This document shows, one piece after another, positions 50,381-61,432 of a DNA stretch of 64,000 nucleotides (the first letter of the stretch is position 1; each line of letters starts with the position of its first letter). The notes beneath the pieces are model-generated. The model did no database searches and had not been told where the DNA came from. It saw only the letters and a list, made by a program, of their open reading frames with translations. Origin of the DNA: an uncultured Tateyamaria sp. (GTDB taxonomy: Bacteria; Pseudomonadota; Alphaproteobacteria; Rhodobacterales; Rhodobacteraceae); NCBI RefSeq assembly GCF_947494755.1, contig NZ_CANLVZ010000004.1:1-64000 (forward strand), read 5' to 3'. Made by a program: the position numbers and the translations under genes.

Positions 50381-51645
50381 GCCGTCCGCTATCACACGGA
50401 CTGACGCTGTCGCAGGTCGAGACATGGCTGGTGGTCGCTGTCGTGTTCCTTGCGCCTATGAACTTCCTGCGCTTGCCCAACATCTATGTCACGGCCAGCG
50501 ACATCATGGCGCTATTGGCGTTGGTGGCCATGACGCTTCGGCAGCGTATGCCGCTGAAATTCTTTGGCGAGGCCACGTCGTTCTGGATCGTGAGCCTGAT
50601 CCTGCTGCAAGGCGGGCTGCTGATCGGATCGCTCGTGAACGGCGACCCGCGCGACGGGCTGGTCGGCTTTGTGCAATACGGTTTTTCGATGCTCTTGCTG
50701 CCGGTTTTGATCTGCAATCGACCTTTGGAGGAAACACTGAGGCTGATACATGCCTTTGTGCTGTCGCTGGTCTTGATCATGATCCACGGCATCTACGTGG
50801 CGCATTACACACCGGACGACTTGCGGTTCATGTCCGGTAGCGGTCGGCTGACCTCGCTGATCGAGCGGGAGAATGCAGCGGGCACACTCACGGCCCTTGC
50901 CATCGTCTATGCGTTTTTCCTCACATATCTCGGAAGGATCAGGATCGTGACCTTTGGGGTCTGCATTGTCGTGCTGGTCTATGGGCTGATTTTGACGGCC
51001 TCGAACACCGGCTTCTTTCTCGCCACGATCGGGGTGGTTGCACTGGCGGTGTTCACCGGGTCCTTGCGGCTGACAGCATGGGTTCTGGGCGTCGGACTGG
51101 TGGCCGCGATTGCGATCTTTGTGTTCGGCGACGCAATCTTGCCGGATATTTTCGTGCGCCGCGTTATGGGGATGCTGACCACAGGCGACATCAGCGCCGC
51201 TGGCACATTCACCGGGCGTATGGAGCTGATTTCAGAAGCCATGGACATTGCGCGCGACACGTTGTTTGTCGGTCTTGGGACTGATCAATACCGCGTGTTC
51301 AGCCTGCACGGCGCGCCGGTTCACAACACCTATCTTCTGTTGCTGACCGAGGGATCATTGATGGCGCTTTTGGGTTTGATTGGGCTGTTTGTGACCGGGA
51401 TATTCCTCAGTTGGCGCGCGTTGCAATATAGCGAAACCCGGCTGCTTGGCGGGCTGAGTTTGACTGTGCTGTTGATGTTCGCGCTGGCCATGAATGGATT
51501 TGCCCATGTCTATGCACGGTTCTGGGCGGTGCCGTTCATTTTGGCTCTCGCGCTGAGTGCCGCAGCCGTATCTGCGCGCACCACGACCCAAAACCAGCCC
51601 GAAACGGACCACGCGCCACCAAAGGGAACCCCAAAGAACGCCTGA
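50377..51645 (+). CDS. O-antigen polymerase/ligase-like (Wzy) membrane protein
   Basis: Multi-TM, GLGTDQYRVFSLHGAPVHNTYLLLLTEGSLMALLG. Confidence 0.85.
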   Translation: MSRPLSHGLTLSQVETWLVVAVVFLAPMNFLRLPNIYVTASDIMALLALVAMTLRQRMPLKFFGEATSFWIVSLILLQGGLLIGSLVNGDPRDGLVGFVQYGFSMLLLPVLICNRPLEETLRLIHAFVLSLVLIMIHGIYVAHYTPDDLRFMSGSGRLTSLIERENAAGTLTALAIVYAFFLTYLGRIRIVTFGVCIVVLVYGLILTASNTGFFLATIGVVALAVFTGSLRLTAWVLGVGLVAAIAIFVFGDAILPDIFVRRVMGMLTTGDISAAGTFTGRMELISEAMDIARDTLFVGLGTDQYRVFSLHGAPVHNTYLLLLTEGSLMALLGLIGLFVTGIFLSWRALQYSETRLLGGLSLTVLLMFALAMNGFAHVYARFWAVPFILALALSAAAVSARTTTQNQPETDHAPPKGTPKNA

Positions 51646-51790
51646 GACCGAATAGCGATCGTGCCAACAGATGTTTGTATTTTGAACGTAGCCGCTTTTG
51701 TGATAACAACCCGGCAGCTTTTAGGCGAATTTGGCAGACATATTTCAGCACTTTGTGCGCCCATTTTTATAGTTTCAAATTTGAAGGTTT

Positions 51791-53038
51791 TTGATCGTGT
51801 CACATATGGCCACATCCCACTTGTCTTTACCGCGACTTTGCAGACGACTGATTGGCGCGGTAGCGCTTGTCGTGCTGGCGCAACCCGGCTTTGCCGAAAC
51901 CCACACGCTGTCACCTGGCGACACGATTTTCATCCGCGCTGGCAATTGGAGCTTTACCGATCAGACCTATCAGGAATGGGCGGGCGTCAGCGGTGAATAC
52001 AAGGTGGGGGCAGGGGGGGCGATCTCGGTCGCGCTGGCCGGGCAGGTCGAAGCGACCGGAAAGACACCTCAGGCTCTGTCAGACGAAATCAGCGCGATGT
52101 TGCAGCGTCGCATTGGGTTGCCGGATGCCCCGACTGTCGCCATTGAGGTCTCGCAATACCGACCCGTTTTCGTGACCGGTGCCGTGGACCGCCCCGGCGC
52201 GCATCCTTTCAGTGCCGGGCTGACCGTGGGACAGGCGCTGGCGCTGGCGGGCGGCCCGCCGCGCACCTATGAGCCCGGTCAGACCTCGACGAAGCCCGAT
52301 ATCGAGCTGCGCGGCCGTCTGGAACAGGTCCGGGTCAACCTCGACGCGCTCATGGCCCAAGAGGCCCGGCTGGTCGCTGAAATCGCCAGCTACGAAGGGC
52401 AGGGGACCGATGAGAGTGTCACCTTGTCACTCATCGAAAGCCAGTTGAAGGACGCCAACCAAACGGCTGTTTTATCTCAACAAGAGGCGCTGCGTGAGCT
52501 TCAGCGTTTGCTGGACGAACAGATCGTGCGGTTGGACCAGGAGATGCAGTTGATCACCGGTCAGATCGACAGCACAAAAGAGGAACTTGAGCGGATCTCG
52601 ACCCTTCAGGAGCGTGGTCTTGTCATCAACACGCGGGTCGCCGCACTGCAAACCAGCATCGCGAATATGGAGGCACGGCGCCTGCAAGTCGAAGTTGCGC
52701 GCCTCACAGCCGAGCAACAGCGCAACACGGCCTTGCGTGAAGAAGCCGGGATTCTGGATCAGGCGCGGTTGCGCCGGTTGACGGAACTCAAACAGACCCG
52801 CGATGCCCTGGCCGAGGCGCGCATCCGGTTTCTGACCACCCAAGCCATTCATCGTGACTATATGGCGAATGATGGCGGGGCCACGTCATCCCTGGCCGCA
52901 AAAGAGCCTCCGATATACCGGATCACCCGGACGACAGGTGACAGCACGGAAACCATCACTGTGACCCGCGACACGCTCGTCAAACCCGGCGACTTGCTCG
53001 AAGCCATCCAGCCGCTTGCCGCCTTTCTGACCGAGTAA
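51791..53038 (+). CDS. Polysaccharide export (Wza/ExoF-like) protein with SLBB and coiled coil
   Basis: LSPGDTIFIRAGNW, GVSGEYKVGAGGAISVALAGQVEATGKT, RPVFVTGAVDRPGAHPFSAGLTVGQALALAGG; TTG start (ATG at 51806 possible). Confidence 0.88.
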   Translation: MIVSHMATSHLSLPRLCRRLIGAVALVVLAQPGFAETHTLSPGDTIFIRAGNWSFTDQTYQEWAGVSGEYKVGAGGAISVALAGQVEATGKTPQALSDEISAMLQRRIGLPDAPTVAIEVSQYRPVFVTGAVDRPGAHPFSAGLTVGQALALAGGPPRTYEPGQTSTKPDIELRGRLEQVRVNLDALMAQEARLVAEIASYEGQGTDESVTLSLIESQLKDANQTAVLSQQEALRELQRLLDEQIVRLDQEMQLITGQIDSTKEELERISTLQERGLVINTRVAALQTSIANMEARRLQVEVARLTAEQQRNTALREEAGILDQARLRRLTELKQTRDALAEARIRFLTTQAIHRDYMANDGGATSSLAAKEPPIYRITRTTGDSTETITVTRDTLVKPGDLLEAIQPLAAFLTE

Positions 53039-53056
53039 GCACGGGCATCTGTAAAT

Positions 53057-54244
53057 ATGGCACGCACGTCCAAACGTATCCGCGTCCTGTTTCCATTTGT
53101 CGGCGGGAACGAAATCGGCGGCAGCCACATCTCGGCGATGATGCTGATCCGCAACCTCGACTTGGATCGGTTTGATCCACGCATCCTGATCCATCGCCCC
53201 ACGGGCCCATTCGCCGACATGCTGCGCGACAGCGCGGACACTTTCGAGGCCGTGCCCAACATTCCGGTCCTCGGGTCTGAACGCACATTGGCGACCAGCA
53301 ATTCGACCGGTGTTATGGGATATATGGGCCGTACCTTTCCCGCGCTCCGCGCGGTGTTGAAGCGGATCGGCGCGGATATCGTGCACACAAATGACGGGCG
53401 GATGCATGCCAATTGGGTGCTACCAACGCGTCTGTCTGGCCGCGCTTTGCTGTGGCATCATCGCCAAGACCCGGACGGGGTAGGGATCAACAAGATCGCC
53501 CCACTGCTGGCCAATCGGATCGTGACGGTGTCCGAATATGCCAAGCCGAACAATCCCTTACGCAAGATCCAAGGGCGCTGCGACATCGTTCACAGCCCGT
53601 TTGATTTTGCAACGACCCCACCCGATCCGGCCATGGCACGCGCGCAAGTCTGTGCTGAGCTGGGGATTGAGCCGCATGCGCTTATACTCGGGTACTTCGG
53701 CTCCATGATCGTACGCAAACGGCCGGATCATTTTGTCCGTTCGGTGGCCGCCGTTCAGGCGCAATTGCCAGACACACCGGTCTATGGTCTGATCTTTGGC
53801 GAAATGGAGCGCCCGGACTCCCGTCTGGATGAAATTGCGGCCGCTCTGGCAGCAGAGTTGGGGCTTGGACCGCGTGTCCGGCTCATGGGATTTCGCAGCC
53901 CCATCCAGCCTTACATGGCTGGGGTGGATGCCATGCTGGTGACCGCGCTGAACGAGCCGTTCGGGCGCACACTGATCGAAGCCATGTATCTTGGCACGCC
54001 CGTTATCGCGACGGATCACGGCGGCAACCCCGAGGCCATAACCCACGGCAAGACCGGATTTCTGGTCGACAAGGACGATCCAGGCGCCTTTGTAGAACCG
54101 GTCCTGGCGCTCAAAAAAGACCCAGACCTCAGGTCACGGATAATTGCCGCCGCAAAGGCGGATGTGGTGGAGAACTACGGTACGGACAAGCACGTTTCAA
54201 AAATCAGCGCCATTTACGAACGGCTGGTGGCGCGACAGCTTTAG
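53057..54244 (+). CDS. GT4 glycosyltransferase
   Basis: FGRTLIEAMYLGTPVIATDHGGNPEAITHGKTGFLVDKDD. Confidence 0.92.
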   Translation: MARTSKRIRVLFPFVGGNEIGGSHISAMMLIRNLDLDRFDPRILIHRPTGPFADMLRDSADTFEAVPNIPVLGSERTLATSNSTGVMGYMGRTFPALRAVLKRIGADIVHTNDGRMHANWVLPTRLSGRALLWHHRQDPDGVGINKIAPLLANRIVTVSEYAKPNNPLRKIQGRCDIVHSPFDFATTPPDPAMARAQVCAELGIEPHALILGYFGSMIVRKRPDHFVRSVAAVQAQLPDTPVYGLIFGEMERPDSRLDEIAAALAAELGLGPRVRLMGFRSPIQPYMAGVDAMLVTALNEPFGRTLIEAMYLGTPVIATDHGGNPEAITHGKTGFLVDKDDPGAFVEPVLALKKDPDLRSRIIAAAKADVVENYGTDKHVSKISAIYERLVARQL

Positions 54245-54268
54245 GAAACACATACGTCTGATCTCAAG

Positions 54269-55063
54269 TTGGACCTCCTGATCATCGGTGGGGCAAAATG
54301 CGCCACAACTTGGCTGCAAAACTCGCTTCAGCGCAACTTCGACATCACCATGCCGGACCCCGAGCTGCACTATTTCTCGCGCAATTTTAGCAAAGGTCCT
54401 GCGTGGTATGCGGATCAATTTCCGCGACCCCGTGGTGCCATCCTGGGTGAAAAATTCAACTCCTACCTCACGGATCCCGCAGCCGGCGCGCGCATCAAGG
54501 ACCACGCGCCCAATGTGAAGCTGATCATGTAGATCCGCGACCCGTTCGAGCGTGCGGACTCGGATGACTGCATGCTGTATCGCCACGGTGAGGTGGACGC
54601 GGATATCGCAGCACATCTGGACCCTGCGCGCGCGCATCCTCAGATGTGTTTCATCAGCGACGGCCGCGATGCGCACCACATCGCGCGCTTTGTGGATCGC
54701 TTCACGGCAGAACGGTTCCTGTTTCTAAGGTTTGATGACATTCAAAAGCATTCGGTACGTCAACTGACGTCTCTGGCCGATCATATCGGATACCAGGACG
54801 CCCTCGCGCCACCCTTGAAGTAAAAGGTGAAATACAAGTCTGAAGCTGTTGTTTCCCAATGGTTACGAGCGTTTCTGAAACCGCCCCGACCAGTGATCGA
54901 TCCGGTGCGTTACACCCGGCCGGTGACTGCGACCCGCAACCTTGTGGTGCACCCACCAGTGTACCCAAAGCTAAGTTCTGATCTGCGCGGCGCATCGGAA
55001 AGCTATTACGCGCCGGAGATCAAGAGCCTGACCGAGGTGACAGGGCTGGATTTGGAGCCCTGA
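54269..55063 (+). pseudogene. Sulfotransferase-family pseudogene
   Basis: LLIIGGAKCATTWLQNSL PAPS loop; TAG at 54530 just before IRDPFERA and TAA at 54821; three ORF segments all in one frame. Confidence 0.85.
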
Positions 55064-55246
55064 ACGACATAGCCATCTCGGCGTATGCGATAGGTGCCCA
55101 GCATTTACGCGGCTCTAACGGTTTGCTCGCCATCACACATTTTACATAATATGGATTATAGGCGTTTTATATTTAGCGCGGCGCGCGCTACCCTGAAGTG
55201 CGACTCCTATTAGAAAACAATACGTTATCTAATGGGAGATCATGGC

Positions 55247-55612
55247 ATGGGAGCCGTTTACACGCAACTGAGCTTGAGAGAACGCCGTAGAATTGAGGAT
55301 TGGTGGCATGCAAAAGTGCCCGTTCGAGAGATGGCTCGGGTTCTAAAACGGCACAAGTCGACGATCTTGCGTGAGATCAAACGCAACTTCTGGGCCGATG
55401 ATCTTGTCCCAAAGAAGTACGCTGGTTACTTCGCGATGGCCGCGCACCAGCGCACGCTGCACCGCCGTCCCACGCAACGCAAACTGATCCGGCACCCGGT
55501 GAGCGCGCTAAACTGGCCTTTCTTAGTTCCCGGTCCGCAGCCTGACACGATCAAGCGATCCTTTGACAGCACGAGGCGCATTTTTGTCACACGCACAAAA
55601 CCTTACCCGTAA
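55247..55612 (+). pseudogene. IS30-family transposase N-terminal fragment
   Basis: YTQLSLRERRRIEDWWHAKVPVREMARVLKRHKSTILREIKRN. Confidence 0.88.
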
Positions 55613-55688
55613 GCCGGGAACCAAAGCGCGCGTGTGCCGTTGTGCGCTTAGAATTTATGTTGATGCAACTGCGATTGGACCATAGCGC

Positions 55689-56066
55689 GTGTTTGAAGGC
55701 CTGAAAGTTTTGTACCTCGAAGATGAACCGCTGGTGGCAATGGACACTGGCGCGCATCTTCAGACGCTTGGGTTCGAGACGCTCGAGGTCGCCTACAAGC
55801 TCGCCGCCGCTCAGGAGTTGGCCGACCGCGCGCGCTTTGATTTGGCGATCCTCGATATTAACGTGGATCGCGGCCAGACCAGCATCGCTCTTGGCAGCGC
55901 GCTGAAAAACGCCGGAACCGCAGTCATCTTTGCATCGGGCAACGGAACGATGGCAAATGACCTGTGCCGCGACGGGTTTGAATTTCTGGACAAGCCATTT
56001 TCGCTGCACGCACTGACCGCCAAATTAAAGCAGGTCGTGCAAGATCAGCGCATATCAGCGGTCTGA
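55689..56066 (+). CDS. Single-domain response regulator receiver protein
   Basis: VLYLEDEPLVAMDTGAHLQTLGFE, FDLAILDINVDRG, FLDKPFSLHALTAKL; GTG start. Confidence 0.88.
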   Translation: MFEGLKVLYLEDEPLVAMDTGAHLQTLGFETLEVAYKLAAAQELADRARFDLAILDINVDRGQTSIALGSALKNAGTAVIFASGNGTMANDLCRDGFEFLDKPFSLHALTAKLKQVVQDQRISAV

Positions 56067-56071
56067 GGCCC

Positions 56072-56476
56072 CTACTCCGCCGCGACCAACCTGATCCGTT
56101 CGATCATGGCGCGCAATCCGTTTGAGCGTTGCGCGGACAAGTGATCGTTAAGACCCAAGCGTACCATTTCAGCGCGCGCATCGACGGCCAGCACCTCTGC
56201 CGGGGTTAATCCGTTATAAAGGCTGCGCAGGACTGCGATCAGCCCGTTCACGATCATCGCATCGCTTTCGCCGTCAAAATGAAACCTACCATCCTCGATC
56301 ACCGGATGCAGCCACACCTGGCTTGCGCAGCCATCGACCTTGGTCGCGGGCACCTTCAGCGCTTCAGGCAGCGGGTCCATCGCCTTGCCCTGATCAATGA
56401 CATGGCGATACCGGTCCTCCCAGTCCTCCAGGAACTCAAAATCCTCAACAATCTCTTCGAATGCGGCGGTCGCCAT
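56072..56476 (-). CDS. SufE family protein
   Basis: WEDRYRHVIDQGKAMDPLPEALKVPATKVDGCASQVWL. Confidence 0.93.
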   Translation of the reverse strand: MATAAFEEIVEDFEFLEDWEDRYRHVIDQGKAMDPLPEALKVPATKVDGCASQVWLHPVIEDGRFHFDGESDAMIVNGLIAVLRSLYNGLTPAEVLAVDARAEMVRLGLNDHLSAQRSNGLRAMIERIRLVAAE

Positions 56477-56609
56477 CTGGGCCTCACGGTTTTGCTGTCC
56501 CAACGGACCTAGGCGCGCGCGGCGCAAACGTCCAGCCCGGCAATGTATGCTTTTCAAGCGGAGCGACTTGGGCTACCACATTCCCATAAAAACAGGACAC
56601 GAGCAGACC

Positions 56610-57146
56610 ATGCGCCTCAGAACCGTTTCGATTTTCGTTGCATTGATCGCATTGACCGCCTGCGCAACTGTGCGCGACAGCCGGGTCAATCCCGCCAACT
56701 GGTTCGGCCGGAACGAGCCCCAACCGGTGCGACGCTCGGAAGAACCCAAAGAGGTGAACCCGTTGATGCCGGTGGATCGCGGCCCGGGCCTGTTTGCCAG
56801 CCTGCGGGCCAGCGACGAGTATTTCGGCACGCCCATTGATCAGGTCAGTGAGTTGGTGATCGAACGCGTGCCCGGTGGTGCCATCGTGCGCGCCACGGCA
56901 ATCGCGGATATCGACGATGTCTATGACGTGCGTTTGATCCCCGAAAATGACGATCTGGAACCGGATGAGGACGGTGTTCTGGTCTATCAGGTTCAGGGGG
57001 TCCATCCGCTTGAGCGTCGGCGCACCACGTCACAGCGTCAACGGACCTTTGTGGTGGCGGACCGGATCACAGATCGCAAGCTGGCCGACATCCGCTCCAT
57101 TCGGGTCGAAGGCGAGCGCAACGCGCAAAGCAGCGCGCGCCGCTAA
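56610..57146 (+). CDS. Small lipoprotein-like hypothetical protein
   Basis: MRLRTVSIFVALIALTACATVRDSRVNPANWFG lipobox. Confidence 0.85.
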   Translation: MRLRTVSIFVALIALTACATVRDSRVNPANWFGRNEPQPVRRSEEPKEVNPLMPVDRGPGLFASLRASDEYFGTPIDQVSELVIERVPGGAIVRATAIADIDDVYDVRLIPENDDLEPDEDGVLVYQVQGVHPLERRRTTSQRQRTFVVADRITDRKLADIRSIRVEGERNAQSSARR

Positions 57147-57147
57147 G

Positions 57148-58311
57148 TCATTCGTCCAAGTCGATAATCTTGACGTCAGCCCCCTGGGCCGTCAGTGCCA
57201 CGCGTCCATCGCACAAACGCAACGCATCTTCGCCAAACACTTCGGACCGCCAGCCACCAAGGGCCGCGACATCGCGCATCCCCGCAGCGAGTGCGTCCAG
57301 ATCCGCAGCTGAGGCGATCAGCTTGGCGGCCACGCCCGCGCTTTCCGTCTTGGCCTTGAGCAGGACGCGGAGCAGGTCCGCCAGCGCTGGATTGACCTGT
57401 AGTTTTTCACGCGATCGGTCGGGTTTGGGCATCGCCTCCGGGTCCATGTTCACCCCCCGCTTGACCGCTTCCAGTATCCCATCAGCAATGTCGCCCTTGC
57501 GCGCTTCGCGCAGCAACAGGCGCGAGCGGCCAAGGTCTTCGTAGGATTTCGGTTTGTTGCTGGCCAGTTCCACCAGCGCGTCATCCTTGAACACCCGGTT
57601 GCGCGGCACGTTGCGTGATTGCGCATGCGCCTCACGGAAGGCGGCCAGCTCCTGCACGATGGCAAGGAATTTGGGCGAGGACGTGCGCGTCTTGACCCGC
57701 TTCCACGCATTCTCGGGTTTGATGATGTAGGTGTCGCGCGACAACAGCACCTGCAACTCTTCCTCGACCCAACGCGCACGGCCACTTTCGGCCAGCTTGG
57801 CGGCCAGAAATTCATAGATCTGGCGCAGATGGGTCACGTCTGCGACGGCATATGTCTTTTGCGCATCGGTCAGCGGACGGCGCGACCAATCCGTGAAACG
57901 GGACGTTTTATCAAGGGGTTGCTTGGCGATCTTGCGCACCAGCGTCTCGTAACCCACCTGTTCGCCAAAGCCGCAGACCATCGCCGCCACCTGCGTATCA
58001 AACAACGGTGTTGGAAACACTTCGGCATCGACATAGAAAATCTCGAGATCCTGGCGCGCGGCGTGAAACACCTTGACCACGGATGTATCGCGAAACAGCT
58101 CATAAAGCGGCTCAAGCGACAGCCCCCCGGCCAACGGATCCACAAGCACCGCGTTGGACGCATCCGTGCCCGGCATTGCCAATTGGATCAGACAGAGTTT
58201 GGAGTAATAAGTCCGTTCGCGCAGGAATTCCGTATCGACCGTGACATAATCGTAGGTGGCCGCCTCGCGACAATAGGCTGCCAGTGCGTCAGTCGTGGTG
58301 ATGGTTTTCAT
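57148..58311 (-). CDS. rnd: Ribonuclease D
   Basis: VTVDTEFLRERTYYSKLCLIQLA, KVFHAARQDLEIF, YAVADVTHL, HRDC domain. Confidence 0.95.
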   Translation of the reverse strand: MKTITTTDALAAYCREAATYDYVTVDTEFLRERTYYSKLCLIQLAMPGTDASNAVLVDPLAGGLSLEPLYELFRDTSVVKVFHAARQDLEIFYVDAEVFPTPLFDTQVAAMVCGFGEQVGYETLVRKIAKQPLDKTSRFTDWSRRPLTDAQKTYAVADVTHLRQIYEFLAAKLAESGRARWVEEELQVLLSRDTYIIKPENAWKRVKTRTSSPKFLAIVQELAAFREAHAQSRNVPRNRVFKDDALVELASNKPKSYEDLGRSRLLLREARKGDIADGILEAVKRGVNMDPEAMPKPDRSREKLQVNPALADLLRVLLKAKTESAGVAAKLIASAADLDALAAGMRDVAALGGWRSEVFGEDALRLCDGRVALTAQGADVKIIDLDE

Positions 58312-58380
58312 AAATGGCTTCTTGCTTTTGGGGCCTGCGCCCTTGGGTTTTTCGGGTCTACACCAATCGCCGCACAGTGG

Positions 58381-58971
58381 CTAGAGCGTGAACGGCGTCG
58401 TGTTTCGATCCACAAAACGGCGCAGCGCGGCGGGGTACAGCGCATGTTCCTGCACCAGCACCCTCGCGGCCAGTGTCTCGGGCGTGTCACCCTCGATCAC
58501 CGGGACTGTGGCCTGCCCCAGGATTGGCCCATCGTCCAATTCAGGTGTGACCAGATGCACGGTGCATCCGTGTTGCGTATCCCCCGCCGCCAGCGCGCGC
58601 GCATGGGTGTGCAGGCCCTTGTATTTCGGCAGCAATGACGGGTGAATGTTCAACATGCGCCCTTGCCAGGGTGCGACGAAACCAGCCGTCAACACCCGCA
58701 TGAACCCGGCCAAACAGATGATGTCGAGGCTGTGGGGCGCAAGGGCGGCATCAATTGCAGCCTCAAATGCGGGTCGGTCTTGGCCAAAGGGGCGGTGATC
58801 AACCACTTCGGTCGCGATCCCCTGTCCCCGCGCCCAAGCGATGCCGCTCGAGCTTTCGTTGTTGGACAGCACCACCGCCGGGCAACCCCCATGATCGCCC
58901 GTCATATCCTCGACCAGCGCGCGCATGTTCGACCCACCGCCCGAGATGAAAATCCCGACCCGTTTGGTCAC
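58381..58971 (-). CDS. purN: Phosphoribosylglycinamide formyltransferase
   Basis: [57 protein letters not shown]. Confidence 0.96.
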   Translation of the reverse strand: MTKRVGIFISGGGSNMRALVEDMTGDHGGCPAVVLSNNESSSGIAWARGQGIATEVVDHRPFGQDRPAFEAAIDAALAPHSLDIICLAGFMRVLTAGFVAPWQGRMLNIHPSLLPKYKGLHTHARALAAGDTQHGCTVHLVTPELDDGPILGQATVPVIEGDTPETLAARVLVQEHALYPAALRRFVDRNTTPFTL

Positions 58972-60014
58972 AAAAGCGCACCGGAGTAGGAGACACCCTG
59001 CCCTTCGACCACATGGCCGATGCGGGCCACGTCCTGTCCATCGCCCTCAAGTGCGGCGGTGACCGCCTCAACCGCGTCCGCCGCCACGACAACCACCATG
59101 CCGATCCCTGCATTGAAGGTCTTGAGCATTTCGGCCTCGGCCATGCCCCCAACCTCGGCCAGCCAGCCAAAGACGGGCGGCAAATCCCAGCTATCCAGAT
59201 CGACCGTGACCCCGAGCCCGTCCGGCAGGACGCGTGGCAGGTTTTCGGTCAGACCGCCGCCGGTGATATGGGCAAGCCCGTGCACGTCACCGGCCTTGAT
59301 CGCCGCCAACGCCGCTTTGACGTAAAGGCGCGTGGGTGTCAGCAGCGCCTCGCCCAAGGTGCCCGCGCCCCAAGGGCACGCATCGTCCCACGCCAGCCCC
59401 GAGGCCTCAACCACGCGGCGCACCAGCGAATAGCCGTTGGAATGCACCCCGTCCGAGGCAAGGCCCAGCAACACGTCACCCGCAGCCACGCCACCGGGCA
59501 GCGCCGTGCCCCGCTCCATCGCGCCGACCGAAAAGCCCGCCAGATCGAAATCACCCGCCGGGTACATGCCGGGCATTTCCGCCGTCTCGCCGCCGATCAG
59601 GGCACAGCCCGAGGCCTCACAGCCCCGCGCAATGCCTTCGATGATGCGGGCGGCCTGATCAAGTTCCAGCTTGCCGGTCGCGAAATAGTCAAGGAAAAAC
59701 AAAGGTTCCGCGCCCTGACAGACCAGATCGTTGACACACATCGCAACCAGATCAACGCCCACGCCGTCCACATTGCCGGTGTCGATGGCGATGCGCAGCT
59801 TGGTGCCTACACCGTCCGTGGCTGCCACGAGAACCGGATCGACAAAGCCTGCCGCCTTGAGGTCGAACAAGCCGCCAAAGCCACCCAGACCCGAAGCCAC
59901 GCCGGCCCGCATTGTCGCAGCCGCCGCCGGTTTGATCCGGTCCACCAGCGCGTTGCCTGCGTCAATATCGACGCCGGCATCGGCATAGGTCATTCCAGTC
60001 TTCTGCTCGCTCAT
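58968..60014 (-). CDS. purM: Phosphoribosylformylglycinamidine cyclo-ligase
   Basis: [40 protein letters not shown]; overlaps purN. Confidence 0.96.
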   Translation of the reverse strand: MSEQKTGMTYADAGVDIDAGNALVDRIKPAAAATMRAGVASGLGGFGGLFDLKAAGFVDPVLVAATDGVGTKLRIAIDTGNVDGVGVDLVAMCVNDLVCQGAEPLFFLDYFATGKLELDQAARIIEGIARGCEASGCALIGGETAEMPGMYPAGDFDLAGFSVGAMERGTALPGGVAAGDVLLGLASDGVHSNGYSLVRRVVEASGLAWDDACPWGAGTLGEALLTPTRLYVKAALAAIKAGDVHGLAHITGGGLTENLPRVLPDGLGVTVDLDSWDLPPVFGWLAEVGGMAEAEMLKTFNAGIGMVVVVAADAVEAVTAALEGDGQDVARIGHVVEGQGVSYSGALL

Positions 60015-60206
60015 GTGCATACTCCCAAGGTCATGCGCCCCATATCGCGAACTCGGGCGGGGTTGCAAAAGGAAATAAGCCGGCCTGCGTGTATTACGGC
60101 AAGTTCACGAAACGGACGCTGATGCGGAAGGCACCGACATTTAACTTTACAGGTGCGCAACTTTCGGGCGTTCTGGAACGATGCCGTCTTTTGAAAGGAA
60201 TGTGCT

Positions 60207-61298
60207 GTGCGCAGTATCCTGATGAAATGCGTCGCCGGTTTGACAACAGCCACAGTCGGACCGACGCTGACGTATGCGCAGGTCATCAATTTCGAGGATG
60301 GCGGGTTAAAGTTCACCTTTGGCGGCCATATCAACCGCGGCGTGCTGTTCACCGATGACGGGGTCGAGAGCAACGAATTCTGGGTCGACAACGACAACTC
60401 CTCCACCCGCCTGCGCTCCAGTATCAGCTATGATTTCGGGGACTACGTGATTGGGGGCAATATCGAATTCGAGTTCGAATTCTCGTCCTCCAATGTGGTC
60501 AGCCAGCTCAATTCCGACGTGAGCACGTCCGTATCGAATGAGCGCAAATTCGAAGTGTTCACCCGAACGCCTTACGGCACCTTCACCTATGGGTTTGGCG
60601 ATGCGGCCTCTAACGGGATCGCAGAGATTGACACATCGGGCACGTTCATCGGGAACAACTCGGCTGTGGGCCTGATCGCGGGCGGGCAGATCCTGCGCAC
60701 GGACACGGACGACTTTAGTTCAAATGACATCGGCGATTTCTTTTCGAACTTTGACGGAATCACCCGGATCGAACGGTTCCGTTATGACACGCCTGAATTT
60801 GGGGGCGGCTTTGTGGCCTCGGTCTCGGCCGGTGAAAACACTCAAAACGATATCGTCCTGCGCTACAACGGCACGATCGGGGATTTCCGCGTTCGCAGCG
60901 GGATCACATTTGCGGAACTCGGGGATACGGATCGGATCGCGGGGTCTGTCTCGGCCTTTCACGAGCCCACCGGGTTCAACGTGACATTCGCCTCGGCGCA
61001 GGATGATCTGGACATCGATGGGCGCGACGATCCGGGCTACTACTATCTCAAGCTCGGCTATCAGAAGAAAGATCTGTTGCCCTGGGGCAGCACATCCTTT
61101 GCCTTCGATTACTACGACGGCAGCAACCAGAACGTGAACGGCAGCGATTCTGAATCCTTCAGCCTCTTCGTCGTGCAGAGGGTCAACAAGTGGAACACCG
61201 AATTCTTCGCAGGTTATCGCACCTATGATGTGTCCACCCCGGCCGAAGATTTTCAGGACACCGACGTGGTGTTCATCGGGTCCCGCTTTACCTTTTAG
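60207..61298 (+). CDS. Porin-family outer membrane protein
   Basis: Signal peptide, beta-barrel pattern, terminal Phe (GSRFTF). Confidence 0.85.
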   Translation: MRSILMKCVAGLTTATVGPTLTYAQVINFEDGGLKFTFGGHINRGVLFTDDGVESNEFWVDNDNSSTRLRSSISYDFGDYVIGGNIEFEFEFSSSNVVSQLNSDVSTSVSNERKFEVFTRTPYGTFTYGFGDAASNGIAEIDTSGTFIGNNSAVGLIAGGQILRTDTDDFSSNDIGDFFSNFDGITRIERFRYDTPEFGGGFVASVSAGENTQNDIVLRYNGTIGDFRVRSGITFAELGDTDRIAGSVSAFHEPTGFNVTFASAQDDLDIDGRDDPGYYYLKLGYQKKDLLPWGSTSFAFDYYDGSNQNVNGSDSESFSLFVVQRVNKWNTEFFAGYRTYDVSTPAEDFQDTDVVFIGSRFTF

Positions 61299-61342
61299 GG
61301 GCGCTTGACACGTATCGCCCCGGTGGTATTCCCACCTTTGGC

Positions 61343-61419
61343 GGGCCTGTAGCTCAATTGGTTAGAGCAGAGCGCTCATAACGCTTTGGTTGCGGGTTCA
61401 AGTCCTGCCGGGCCTACCA
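61343..61419 (+). tRNA. tRNA with CAT anticodon (tRNA-Ile2(CAU) or elongator Met)
   Basis: Cloverleaf: acceptor GGGCCTG/CGGGCCT, D-stem GCTC/GAGC, anticodon loop CTCATAA, T-stem GCGGG/CCTGC, encoded CCA. Confidence 0.95.
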
Positions 61420-61432
61420 ACACCTCCGCCGT

